A stretch of 6,485 nucleotides of DNA from Nocardioides sp. (GTDB taxonomy: Bacteria > Actinomycetota > Actinomycetes > Propionibacteriales > Nocardioidaceae), in NCBI GenBank assembly GCA_031177735.1, contig JAPSKJ010000121.1, forward strand, positions 1-6,485, written 5' to 3'. Shown one piece after another: positions 1 through 5,725 of this stretch. Both the position numbers and the translations under genes were made by a program. The notes beneath the pieces are model-generated. The model did no database searches. It was given only the letters and a program-made list of their open reading frames with translations, and had not been told where the DNA came from. Position 1 is the first letter of the stretch. Each line of letters opens with the position of its first letter.

Positions 1-805
1 TGGCGGCGTCGTCCTCCGGGGTCGCCCCTCGCGGGGTGGTGCCCTTGATCGGCCGGGTCTCCAGGCTGCGGTCGGCGCCGATGAGCGCGTAACGCTCCGG
101 GCTCGAGCTCAGCAGCCACGCGGGTGCGCCCTCGACGTCGTGCTGGAGGAAGCCGGCGTACGGCGCCGGGTTGATGCTCCGCAGGTCCAGGTAGGCCCGC
201 GCTGGATCGAGGTCCGCCTCGACGGTGATCCGGTAGGTCAGGTTGGTCTCGTAGGAGTCGCCCGCCCGCAGGGCCTCCTGGACGCGGGCGAAGGCGGCGC
301 GGTAGCTGGGCGGGGCGGCGGAATCCCCGGTTAACCGGTGATTGCTGAACTTCTCGGGCGTTGCAAAGGCCGAGAAGTGCGGGAATCCCCGGTTAACCGG
401 TGATTCCTGTGACCCATGGGACCCAGCCGGCCCCTCGGTGTGCTCGAACAGCCGCAGGTGGGACGGCCGGAGCCAGACCGCGTCCGGCATCGCGTCGGGG
501 TCGGTCGACGCCTGCGCCGGCAGGTCCGGCCGGGCGGCGTAGCCGAAGTAGCCGAACCACTGCCCACCGGAGGCCAGCTCACGGGTGAGTACGTCGAAGA
601 CGTCGTCACCCACGACCTCGGACCGTCCGTCGGCGTGCCGGGTGACCTCGCGGGTGGCGGCCCGGTAGGTCAGTGAGACGTCGGACCGCTCCAGCCAACC
701 GATGAGCGAGCGGCGGCCGCTCCAGGAGCGCGCACCGCCCCCGTCGAGCCACACGCAACGCGGCTGCGTGGCGGCGACCTCGGCGAAGACCCGCTCCGGG
801 CTCAC
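1..805 (-). CDS. pabB: Aminodeoxychorismate synthase component I (PabB-type), partial at window edge
   Basis: This is the synthase subunit of aminodeoxychorismate synthase. It adds ammonia, delivered by a PabA glutaminase, to chorismate to give 4-amino-4-deoxychorismate, the cytosolic precursor of PABA and folate. The visible 268 residues cover the N-terminal domain (VWLDGGG near residue 18, WFGYFGYAARPDLP at 83-96) and the first part of the chorismate-binding domain (AGDSYETNLTYRI at 181-193, SSSPERYAL at 233-241, RPIKGTTPRG at 251-260). The PIKGT lysine (K254) is the residue that in E. coli PabB separates aminodeoxychorismate synthases from anthranilate synthases, which have alanine or serine there; that is family knowledge. 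The C-terminal part lies beyond base 1. The GTG start at 805-803 overlaps the pabA stop by 4 bases (GTGA), and no clear Shine-Dalgarno is present, so coupled translation is likely. Residues 134-162 are encoded by a palindromic element and are not expected in the family. A secondary-metabolite ADC synthase is a less likely alternative. Confidence 0.87.
   Translation of the reverse strand, partial: MSPERVFAEVAATQPRCVWLDGGGARSWSGRRSLIGWLERSDVSLTYRAATREVTRHADGRSEVVGDDVFDVLTRELASGGQWFGYFGYAARPDLPAQASTDPDAMPDAVWLRPSHLRLFEHTEGPAGSHGSQESPVNRGFPHFSAFATPEKFSNHRLTGDSAAPPSYRAAFARVQEALRAGDSYETNLTYRITVEADLDPARAYLDLRSINPAPYAGFLQHDVEGAPAWLLSSSPERYALIGADRSLETRPIKGTTPRGATPEDDAA
320..343. repeat. Direct-repeat copy 1 (near-palindrome) of the pabB element
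   Basis: This 24-base unit matches 382-405 at every base. Its core CCGGTTAACCGG (327-338) is a perfect palindrome, extended by AATC and GATT arms with one mismatched pair. In pabB it is read as NHRLTGDS, which includes a TTA leucine codon at 334-332. Confidence 0.95.
349..378. repeat. Inverted repeat at the centre of the pabB element
   Basis: ACTTCTCGG (349-357) and CCGAGAAGT (370-378) are perfect 9-bp inverted arms around a 12-base loop (358-369). The loop contains the small palindrome TTGCAA (361-366). This forms the inner stem of the larger element. Confidence 0.9.
382..405. repeat. Direct-repeat copy 2 (near-palindrome) of the pabB element
   Basis: This unit is identical to 320-343. The spacing between copies is 62 bases, which is not a multiple of three, so pabB reads this copy in another frame, as ESPVNRGF. 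Its palindromic core CCGGTTAACCGG is at 389-400. Confidence 0.95.
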
Positions 806-1368
806 CGTGGCAGGCCCAGGAAGTTCGCGATGAGCGATGCGCCGTGCTCGGACAGCACCGACTCGGGGTGGAACTGCACGCCCTGGAGCGGCAGCGATCG
901 GTGGCGCACCCCCATCACGGTGCCGTCGGCGGCACGGGCGGTCACCTCCAGGCAGTCGGGCAGCGTCAGCGCGGCCAGGGAGTGGTAGCGCACCGCGGCG
1001 AACGGCGACGGCACACCGGCGAACAGCCCGTCACCGTCGTGGGTGATCGCCTCCACCTCGCCGTGGGCGGGCTCGATCCGGTCGACCCGTCCGCCGTACG
1101 CCGTCACCAGGCCCTGCATGCCCAGGCACACCCCGAGCACGGGGCGGGTCGCCGCCCGCAGCACCGCGGTGCCCACCGCGAAGTCCCGCGGCACCGCCGG
1201 GTGCCCGGGGCCGGGTGAGAGGACGACGTACTCGTGGCCGAGCACGTCCTCGGGCGAGACCTCGTCGTGCTGCACGACGGCCGGCAGCTCACCGCTCACC
1301 TCGGCGACCAGGTGCACCAGGTTCCAGGTGTAGGAGTCGTGGTGGTCGACCACGACGACGTCGGGCAT
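802..1368 (-). CDS. pabA: Aminodeoxychorismate/anthranilate synthase glutaminase subunit (PabA/TrpG)
   Basis: This 188-residue protein is a class I glutamine amidotransferase that hydrolyses glutamine and channels ammonia to a chorismate-using synthase partner. The family signatures are in order: VVVDHHDSYTWNLVHLV (4-20), the oxyanion-loop SPGPGHP (51-57), the nucleophile loop GVCLGMQ with Cys81, the HGEVEAITHDG segment (102-112), RYHSLAAL (127-134) and QFHPES with His167 and Glu169. The nucleophile loop carries Met where most relatives have His (GVCLGHQ). The length matches the usual 185-200. The ATG at 1368-1366 shares one base with the upstream stop (TGATG), and pabB overlaps its end by 4 bases. 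The obvious partner is PabB, because the upstream PhzE-type protein has its own fused glutaminase. In many bacteria one such subunit serves both PabB and TrpE, so a double role is possible. A longer in-frame upstream start exists, but it would run through the upstream gene and encode only out-of-frame sequence. Confidence 0.9.
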   Translation of the reverse strand: MPDVVVVDHHDSYTWNLVHLVAEVSGELPAVVQHDEVSPEDVLGHEYVVLSPGPGHPAVPRDFAVGTAVLRAATRPVLGVCLGMQGLVTAYGGRVDRIEPAHGEVEAITHDGDGLFAGVPSPFAAVRYHSLAALTLPDCLEVTARAADGTVMGVRHRSLPLQGVQFHPESVLSEHGASLIANFLGLPR

Positions 1369-3278
1369 CAGTCCAGGAGTACGTCGCGGACGAGCATGTG
1401 CAGCAGGTCGTAGCCGCGCTCGGTGAGGATGGACTCGGCGTGGAACTGGATCCCGCGGTAGTGCGGTCCGCGCAGGGCGTGCACGTCGCCGCTCTCCGGG
1501 TCGGCGTCGACCGTGACGCCGTCCGGCAGGGCGGCTCCGCCCGCCCGGCCGACGAAGGTGTTGTAGAAGCCGACCCGGTAGGGGTCGCCGTCGACGGTCA
1601 CCGGCGACTGGGTGCCCTGGAAGACGATGTCCTTGTAGTGCAGGCCGAGGCCGAGCTGGTGGCACAGCGCCTGGTGGCCGAGGCACACCGCGAGGAACGG
1701 CCGCTCCGCCTCCAGGAGGGTGCCGACCGCGTGCCGCAGGTTGGCCATCTTCGGGTCGCTGTCGTCGCGGGGGTCACCGGGGCCGGGACCGACGATGACG
1801 AGGTCGAAGCCGTCGAGGCACCCGGGGGTGTAGTCCTCGTGGCGGATCACCTCCGACGTCATGCCCAGCACACCGAGGATGTGCCGGAGCATGTTCACGA
1901 AGTCGTCCTCGCCGTCGAGGATGACCACGCTCTTGCCCGCGAGCCGCGGGTCGGGCGCGGAGCCGGCCTGGTCGTTGAGCCAGAAGGTGGAGAGCCGGCG
2001 GTTGCGGGCGTTGAGGGTGAGCAGCACGTCCTCGTCGGCGACCAGCTCGGCGAGGTCGACCTCCGGCTGCGGGGCCGGGGGCACCAGACCGAACGCCGAC
2101 AGGATGCCGCCGGCCTTGGCGTGGGTCTCCGCGACCTCGTAGGCAGGGTCGGAGTCGCGCACCAGCGTGGCGCCGGCGGTGACCTTGAGCTGACCGGTCG
2201 GGCTGACGTCGGCCGACCGGATCACGATCGGGCTGTCGATGACCGGCTGGCCCTCCGGGTCGCGGCCGATGACGGCCAGCGCGGCACCGTAGTAGCCGCG
2301 GCCCTCCGGCTCGTAGGCCTTGATCAGCCGGCAGGCGTTCTCGACCGGCGAGCCGGTGACCGTGGCGGCGTACATCGTGTCGCGCAGCACCTCGCGCACG
2401 TCGCGGTCCGACCGCCCGGCGAGGAGGTACTCGGTGTGGATGAGGTGGGTCATCGGCTTGAGGAACGGGCCGAGCACCTGGCCACCCTCGTGGCACAGGT
2501 CGCACATCATCTTCAGCTCCTCGTCGACGACCATGAAGAGCTCGTAGATCTCCTTCTCGTCCTGCAGGAAGGAGAGCAGCTCGCCCTTGACGTCGACGGC
2601 CGGGTCGCGCGGGATGCGGAAGGTGCCGCTGATGGGGTTCATCCGCACGTCGCCGCCGTGCACCGACACGTGGCGCTCCGGGCTGGCGCCGATCAGGTAG
2701 CGGTCGCCGGTGAAGAACAGGAAGGTCCAGTAGGCGCCCCGCTCACGCTCGAGCAGTCGGCGGTAGACGGTGAGCGCCTTGTCGGGGCCCCAGTCGGCGA
2801 CGACCGCGCGGTAGTGCCGGCCGATGACCAGGTTGGCTCCCTCGCCCTGGCCGATCTCCTCGTTGATGATCGTCTCGACGATCTTCTCGTAGTCCTCGTC
2901 GGAGGTCTCGAAACCGCCACGGTCGGTGAACTCGACCTCGCCGACCGGCAGCGCGTCGAGCACCTGCGCCACGCTGAACTCCAGCTCCTGGTCGACGTCG
3001 ACCACCACGAGCGGGGTGCCGTCGTCGTGCGCCTCGAAGCCGCGCTCGGCCACCTGCCGGAACGGGATGGCGACCAGCCGGTCGCACAGCCGGCCTGGCT
3101 CCGGAGCGCCGGTCTCGAGCGGCACGTCGAGGATCGACTCGGCGACCCAGCGGCGCCCGCCCAGCACACCGACGGTGTCCCGCTGGCCGGCCCGTGTGGA
3201 GCGCCGGATGATGGCCCACGCCTCGTGCCCCTGGATCGCCTCGATGGCTTCCCGGGCAGTGAGCGTGTGCGTAGTCAT
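1368..3278 (-). CDS. phzE: PhzE-type fused chorismate aminating synthase and glutaminase
   Basis: This 636-residue protein fuses a chorismate-binding synthase domain (about 1-395) to a class I glutaminase (about 448-636). PhzE proteins make 2-amino-2-desoxyisochorismate (ADIC) from chorismate and glutamine; close fused homologues in actinomycetes are often annotated as anthranilate synthase. The synthase half shows IPFRQVAERGF (71-81), EIGQGEGANLVI (141-152), GASPERH (197-203), NPISGTFR (214-221), HTEYLLAGRSDRDVRE (281-296) and VTGSPVENACRLI (307-319). The glutaminase half shows GPGPGDP (497-503), VCLGHQ with Cys532, and FHAES with His613 and Glu615. Length and domain order fit PhzE (about 630-640) and differ from split TrpE plus TrpG. 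PISGT rather than PIKGT argues against an ADC synthase. The ATG at 3278 follows a -10-like box by 6 bases, with no Shine-Dalgarno. It is the first gene of a tight operon with pabA and pabB. Whether the product is ADIC or anthranilate cannot be decided from sequence alone. Confidence 0.85.
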   Translation of the reverse strand: MTTHTLTAREAIEAIQGHEAWAIIRRSTRAGQRDTVGVLGGRRWVAESILDVPLETGAPEPGRLCDRLVAIPFRQVAERGFEAHDDGTPLVVVDVDQELEFSVAQVLDALPVGEVEFTDRGGFETSDEDYEKIVETIINEEIGQGEGANLVIGRHYRAVVADWGPDKALTVYRRLLERERGAYWTFLFFTGDRYLIGASPERHVSVHGGDVRMNPISGTFRIPRDPAVDVKGELLSFLQDEKEIYELFMVVDEELKMMCDLCHEGGQVLGPFLKPMTHLIHTEYLLAGRSDRDVREVLRDTMYAATVTGSPVENACRLIKAYEPEGRGYYGAALAVIGRDPEGQPVIDSPIVIRSADVSPTGQLKVTAGATLVRDSDPAYEVAETHAKAGGILSAFGLVPPAPQPEVDLAELVADEDVLLTLNARNRRLSTFWLNDQAGSAPDPRLAGKSVVILDGEDDFVNMLRHILGVLGMTSEVIRHEDYTPGCLDGFDLVIVGPGPGDPRDDSDPKMANLRHAVGTLLEAERPFLAVCLGHQALCHQLGLGLHYKDIVFQGTQSPVTVDGDPYRVGFYNTFVGRAGGAALPDGVTVDADPESGDVHALRGPHYRGIQFHAESILTERGYDLLHMLVRDVLLD

Positions 3279-3284
3279 GCGCTG

Positions 3285-3290
3285 AGCCTA
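3285..3290 (-). promoter_or_regulatory. Predicted -10 box for the phzE-pabA-pabB operon, leaderless type
   Basis: The minus strand reads TAGGCT (TANNNT), then 6 bases, then the ATG of the PhzE-type gene. That spacing would place the transcription start at or next to the A of ATG, the usual layout of leaderless mRNAs in actinobacteria. There is no Shine-Dalgarno before this ATG. No good -35 match is seen; the position 17 bases upstream (3313-3308) reads AACACT. Confidence 0.55.
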
Positions 3291-3310
3291 GTTGCGCCGC
3301 CACCCCGAGT

Positions 3311-3356
3311 GTTGTGACGACCTCCCCGCGCGAGACGGGGTCAGGCGTGTCACAAC
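3311..3356. repeat. Nested inverted repeat between helD and the chorismate operon; possible helD terminator or operator
   Basis: Outer arms GTTGTGAC (3311-3318) and GTCACAAC (3349-3356) are perfect inverted copies. Inside them CCCCG (3324-3328) and CGGGG (3336-3340) form a second stem with a 7-base loop. The structure begins 3 bases after the helD stop, which suits an intrinsic terminator, but no T-run follows on the minus strand. The distal outer arm overlaps the expected -35 zone of the phzE promoter, so it could equally be a regulator-binding site. Confidence 0.5.
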
Positions 3357-3358
3357 CC

Positions 3359-5557
3359 TCAGCTGATCGTGGTGAGCAGCTGCGTGGCGCGGGTGAGCAC
3401 GACGTAGAGCGTGGCCCGGCCGGTCGGCGACTCGTCCTCGATCTCCTGCGGGCGCACGACCAGGATCGCGTCGAACTCCAGGCCCTTGGTGTCGAGTCCG
3501 GTGAGTACGACGATGCGGTCCTCGCCCGACGGCGGCTTGGTGGAGTCCTCGGCCGACTCGGCGGCGTGCGGCGCGTCGGCGGCGAACTCCTCCCACGAGG
3601 CCAGCCAGCGGTTGACCTGGGAGCGCCGGGCGACCGGCACGACGATGCCGACGGTGCCGGCCACCTTGCCGGCCAGGTCGGTGACAGCCTCACGGACCCC
3701 GCGCTCGAGGTCGGCCACGCCGGTGATCTCCACGGGCTCCACGCCCGTGGACCGCACCGCGGTCGGGAGGTCGGCGTCGAGGCCCACCCGCTCGGCGTAC
3801 GCCGCGGCGAAGGCGTAGATCTCCGCGCTGTTGCGGTAGTTGGTCGAGAGGTGGAACTCGTGGATCGGCTTGCCCTCCAGCGCCTCGGCGCGCGCGGCGG
3901 CCGCCTCCGCCGGCACCGGCCACGAGGACTGGGCCGGGTCGCCGACGATCGTCCACGACGCGGTGCGGCCCCGGCGGCCGACCATCCGCCACTGCATCGG
4001 GGTGAGGTCCTGTGCCTCGTCGATGAGCACGTGCGCGAACGGGTCGTCGTCGATCCGGTGCGTCGGCGGGCGCCAGGCCGGGCCGGAGGCGAACTCGCGG
4101 TCGGCGGCGGTCATCAGCTCCTCGACGTTGATCCCGAGGCCGGCGGCGAGGTCGACGTCGCGCTTGTCCTCCGGCTGCTCCGGCACGTCGCCGATGGCGT
4201 AGCGCAGCTCGTCGAGCAGCGGGATGTCCTCCACCGCGAGGTCGCTGGCGCCCTCCCACGACTTGAGCAGCAGGCGCTGCTGCTCGGTGGTGAGTACGCC
4301 GTCGGCGACCCGGGCCAGGAACTCCGGCTCGCGCAGCCAGCCGAGCACGGTGCGGGCGTCGAGCGGCGGCCACCAGGCCGCGGCGAAGTCGAGGAAGTCG
4401 GGGTTGTCGAGCATCTCGTCGACGAACGCCTCCTTGCCGCGCTCGCGGCCCCGCTCGCCGCGCACCTGCCGCCACAGCGCGTCCAGCAGCGCCTGCGGCA
4501 CCCGGCTGAGCTGGCGGTTGCGGCGGCCCTGGCCCATCAGCTGGCGGCGGATCTGGCCGAGCCGGCCGCGGTCGAGCACGAGCCGGTCGTCGCGGTAGAA
4601 GACCCGGAACTCCGAGGGGCTGCCCGGCGCCTGCTGGCGCGAGGTGCGGCGCAGCACCTCCACCATGGCGGTCGAGCCCTTGACCGCGGCCACCTGGGGC
4701 TCGTCGCGGCGGGTCGCGCGCACGCCGTCGACGACCTCGCCCAGCGAGCGCAGCGCGACGGCCGTCTCCCCGAGGGAGGGCAGCACCCGCTCGATGTAGC
4801 GCATGAAGACACCCGAGGGACCGACGATCAGCACGCCGCCGGCCTCGTAGCGACGCCGTTCGGTGTAGAGCAGGTAGGCGGCGCGGTGCAGCGCGACCAC
4901 CGTCTTGCCGACGCCCGGACCGCCGGAGATCATCACCACGCCCTTGCCGGGCGCCCGGATGGCCTTGTCCTGCTCGGCCTGGATGGTGGCGACGATGGAG
5001 TGCATGGTGCGATCGCGTGCGCGGGAGAGCTGGGCGATCAGTGCGCCCTCGCCGACGATCGGCAGGTCGGTGTCGACCGAGCCGTCGAGCAGCTCGTCCT
5101 CCAGCCCCGCGACCCGCGGGCCGGTGCAGCGCAGCACGCGGCGGCGTACGACGCCGTGCGGCTCGGCGGCGGTGGCCTGGTAGAACACGGCAGCCGCGGG
5201 GGCGCGCCAGTCGACGAGCAGGGAGTCGCGGTGCTCGTCGCGCAGGCCGATGCGGCCGATGTAGCGCGGCTCGCCGTCGATCTCCGGCCGCAGGTCGAGG
5301 CGGCCGAAGACCAACCCCTCGTGGGCGGCGTCGAGCTGGGCCATCCGCTTGGCCGCCTGGAAGACCATCGCGTCACGCTCGACCAGACCGCCCTCATGGC
5401 CGAGCCGGCCGCGGTCGTGGCCCTCGAGTGCGAGCTGCTGCGCGGCCTTCGCCGACTTGTCGAGCTGCGCGTAGACCCGGTCTACGAAGGCCTGTTCGTG
5501 CGCGATCTCGCGCTCCGCCAGATGGGCCTCGCGGCCGGTGTCCTGCTGGTCTGTCAC
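3359..5557 (-). CDS. helD: HelD-type RNA polymerase-associated helicase-fold ATPase
   Basis: This 732-residue protein belongs to the HelD branch of the UvrD/Rep superfamily 1. Characterised HelD proteins bind RNA polymerase, push into its channels and use ATP to release stalled or hibernating complexes; actinobacterial members can give rifampicin tolerance (family knowledge). Visible parts are a charged helical N-terminus (about 8-45, a likely coiled coil), LLVDWRAPAAAVFYQA (113-128, typical of HelD), Walker A GGPGVGKT (212-219), Walker B HVLIDEAQDLTPMQW (509-523), motif III IVGDPAQSSW (537-546), STNYRNSAEIY (571-581), GLDTKGLEFDAILVV (687-701) and YVVLTRATQLL (718-728). All ATPase motifs look intact, and the length matches mycobacterial and streptomycete HelD. 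I chose the GTG at 5557-5555 because AGGAG sits 8 bases upstream; an upstream ATG at 5608 would add 17 unconserved-looking residues and lacks such a site. The gene appears to be a single transcription unit. Confidence 0.92.
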   Translation of the reverse strand: MTDQQDTGREAHLAEREIAHEQAFVDRVYAQLDKSAKAAQQLALEGHDRGRLGHEGGLVERDAMVFQAAKRMAQLDAAHEGLVFGRLDLRPEIDGEPRYIGRIGLRDEHRDSLLVDWRAPAAAVFYQATAAEPHGVVRRRVLRCTGPRVAGLEDELLDGSVDTDLPIVGEGALIAQLSRARDRTMHSIVATIQAEQDKAIRAPGKGVVMISGGPGVGKTVVALHRAAYLLYTERRRYEAGGVLIVGPSGVFMRYIERVLPSLGETAVALRSLGEVVDGVRATRRDEPQVAAVKGSTAMVEVLRRTSRQQAPGSPSEFRVFYRDDRLVLDRGRLGQIRRQLMGQGRRNRQLSRVPQALLDALWRQVRGERGRERGKEAFVDEMLDNPDFLDFAAAWWPPLDARTVLGWLREPEFLARVADGVLTTEQQRLLLKSWEGASDLAVEDIPLLDELRYAIGDVPEQPEDKRDVDLAAGLGINVEELMTAADREFASGPAWRPPTHRIDDDPFAHVLIDEAQDLTPMQWRMVGRRGRTASWTIVGDPAQSSWPVPAEAAAARAEALEGKPIHEFHLSTNYRNSAEIYAFAAAYAERVGLDADLPTAVRSTGVEPVEITGVADLERGVREAVTDLAGKVAGTVGIVVPVARRSQVNRWLASWEEFAADAPHAAESAEDSTKPPSGEDRIVVLTGLDTKGLEFDAILVVRPQEIEDESPTGRATLYVVLTRATQLLTTIS

Positions 5558-5565
5558 GCCTGGGT

Positions 5566-5570
5566 CTCCT
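5566..5570 (-). promoter_or_regulatory. Ribosome binding site that fixes the helD start
   Basis: AGGAG on the minus strand is followed by 8 bases and the GTG at 5557-5555. It is the clearest Shine-Dalgarno in the window and is the reason for choosing this start over the in-frame ATG at 5608. Confidence 0.75.
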
Positions 5571-5615
5571 GGGATGAACGCCCGCGGTCGCAGTCCGTGC
5601 GGCCACAAGTTCTCA

Positions 5616-5621
5616 ACCCTA
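5616..5621 (-). promoter_or_regulatory. Possible -10 box for helD
   Basis: TAGGGT on the minus strand fits TANNNT and lies about 60 bases before the helD GTG, which would give a leader of roughly 50 bases. The -35 region at about 5639-5644 (TACATC) is a poor match. The rest of the 5558-5725 gap shows no other convincing signal apart from the hairpin near 5704-5721. I did not find the rifampicin-associated element known upstream of some actinobacterial helD genes. Confidence 0.3.
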
Positions 5622-5702
5622 CAAGCGCGTGGCGCCGCGATGTATTTCCGCGCCGACGTCTCACCCGGACCTGCGTCGCACCGAGCGCGCCGAGAGAGGT
5701 CA

Positions 5703-5722
5703 CGGGCCCTGGTCAGGGGCCG
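5703..5722 (-). terminator. Possible hairpin terminator after the YitT-family gene
   Basis: Just after the YitT stop, the minus strand carries GGCCC and GGGCC arms around a short loop that itself holds CTG/CAG pairing. The stem is GC-rich but short and has no T-tract, so termination is plausible but weakly supported. Confidence 0.35.
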
Positions 5723-5725
5723 GCG

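Larger units (their letters stand above)
320..405. repeat. 86-base palindromic element inserted in pabB
   Basis: Two identical 24-base copies at 320-343 and 382-405 flank a central inverted repeat (349-357 with 370-378). Each copy is itself almost palindromic around CCGGTTAACCGG, so the two copies can also pair with each other. The whole segment could therefore fold into one long imperfect hairpin: outer arms of 22 bases with two mismatches, inner arms of 9 bp and a 12-base loop (358-369). It stays open in the pabB frame and encodes residues 134-162. The organisation is like a small palindromic mobile element or MITE without its own gene. The exact borders and any target-site duplication cannot be fixed from one copy. 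Confidence 0.85.

Noticed and set aside
320..405. The repeats as a CRISPR array or attachment site
   Set aside because: There are only two copies, the spacer is itself structured as an inverted repeat, no cas or integrase gene is nearby, and the segment lies inside an open gene.
331..609. A separate small minus-strand gene over the repeat region
   Set aside because: It lies within pabB in another frame and has an Arg/Pro/Ser-rich composition typical of a shadow frame.
1369..1686. N-terminal extension of pabA from an upstream ATG at 1686
   Set aside because: This stretch is the end of the PhzE-type gene read in another frame; it has no family similarity, while the ATG at 1368 begins exactly at the conserved PabA N-terminus.
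1215..3317. A 700-residue open frame on the plus strand
   Set aside because: It is antisense to the PhzE-type gene, rich in Val, Ala, Asp, Glu and Arg without recognisable motifs, and is explained by third-position GC bias of the real gene.
5558..5608. Longer helD start at the ATG at 5608
   Set aside because: It adds 17 residues without helicase-family features, and the GTG at 5557 has an AGGAG site at ideal spacing.
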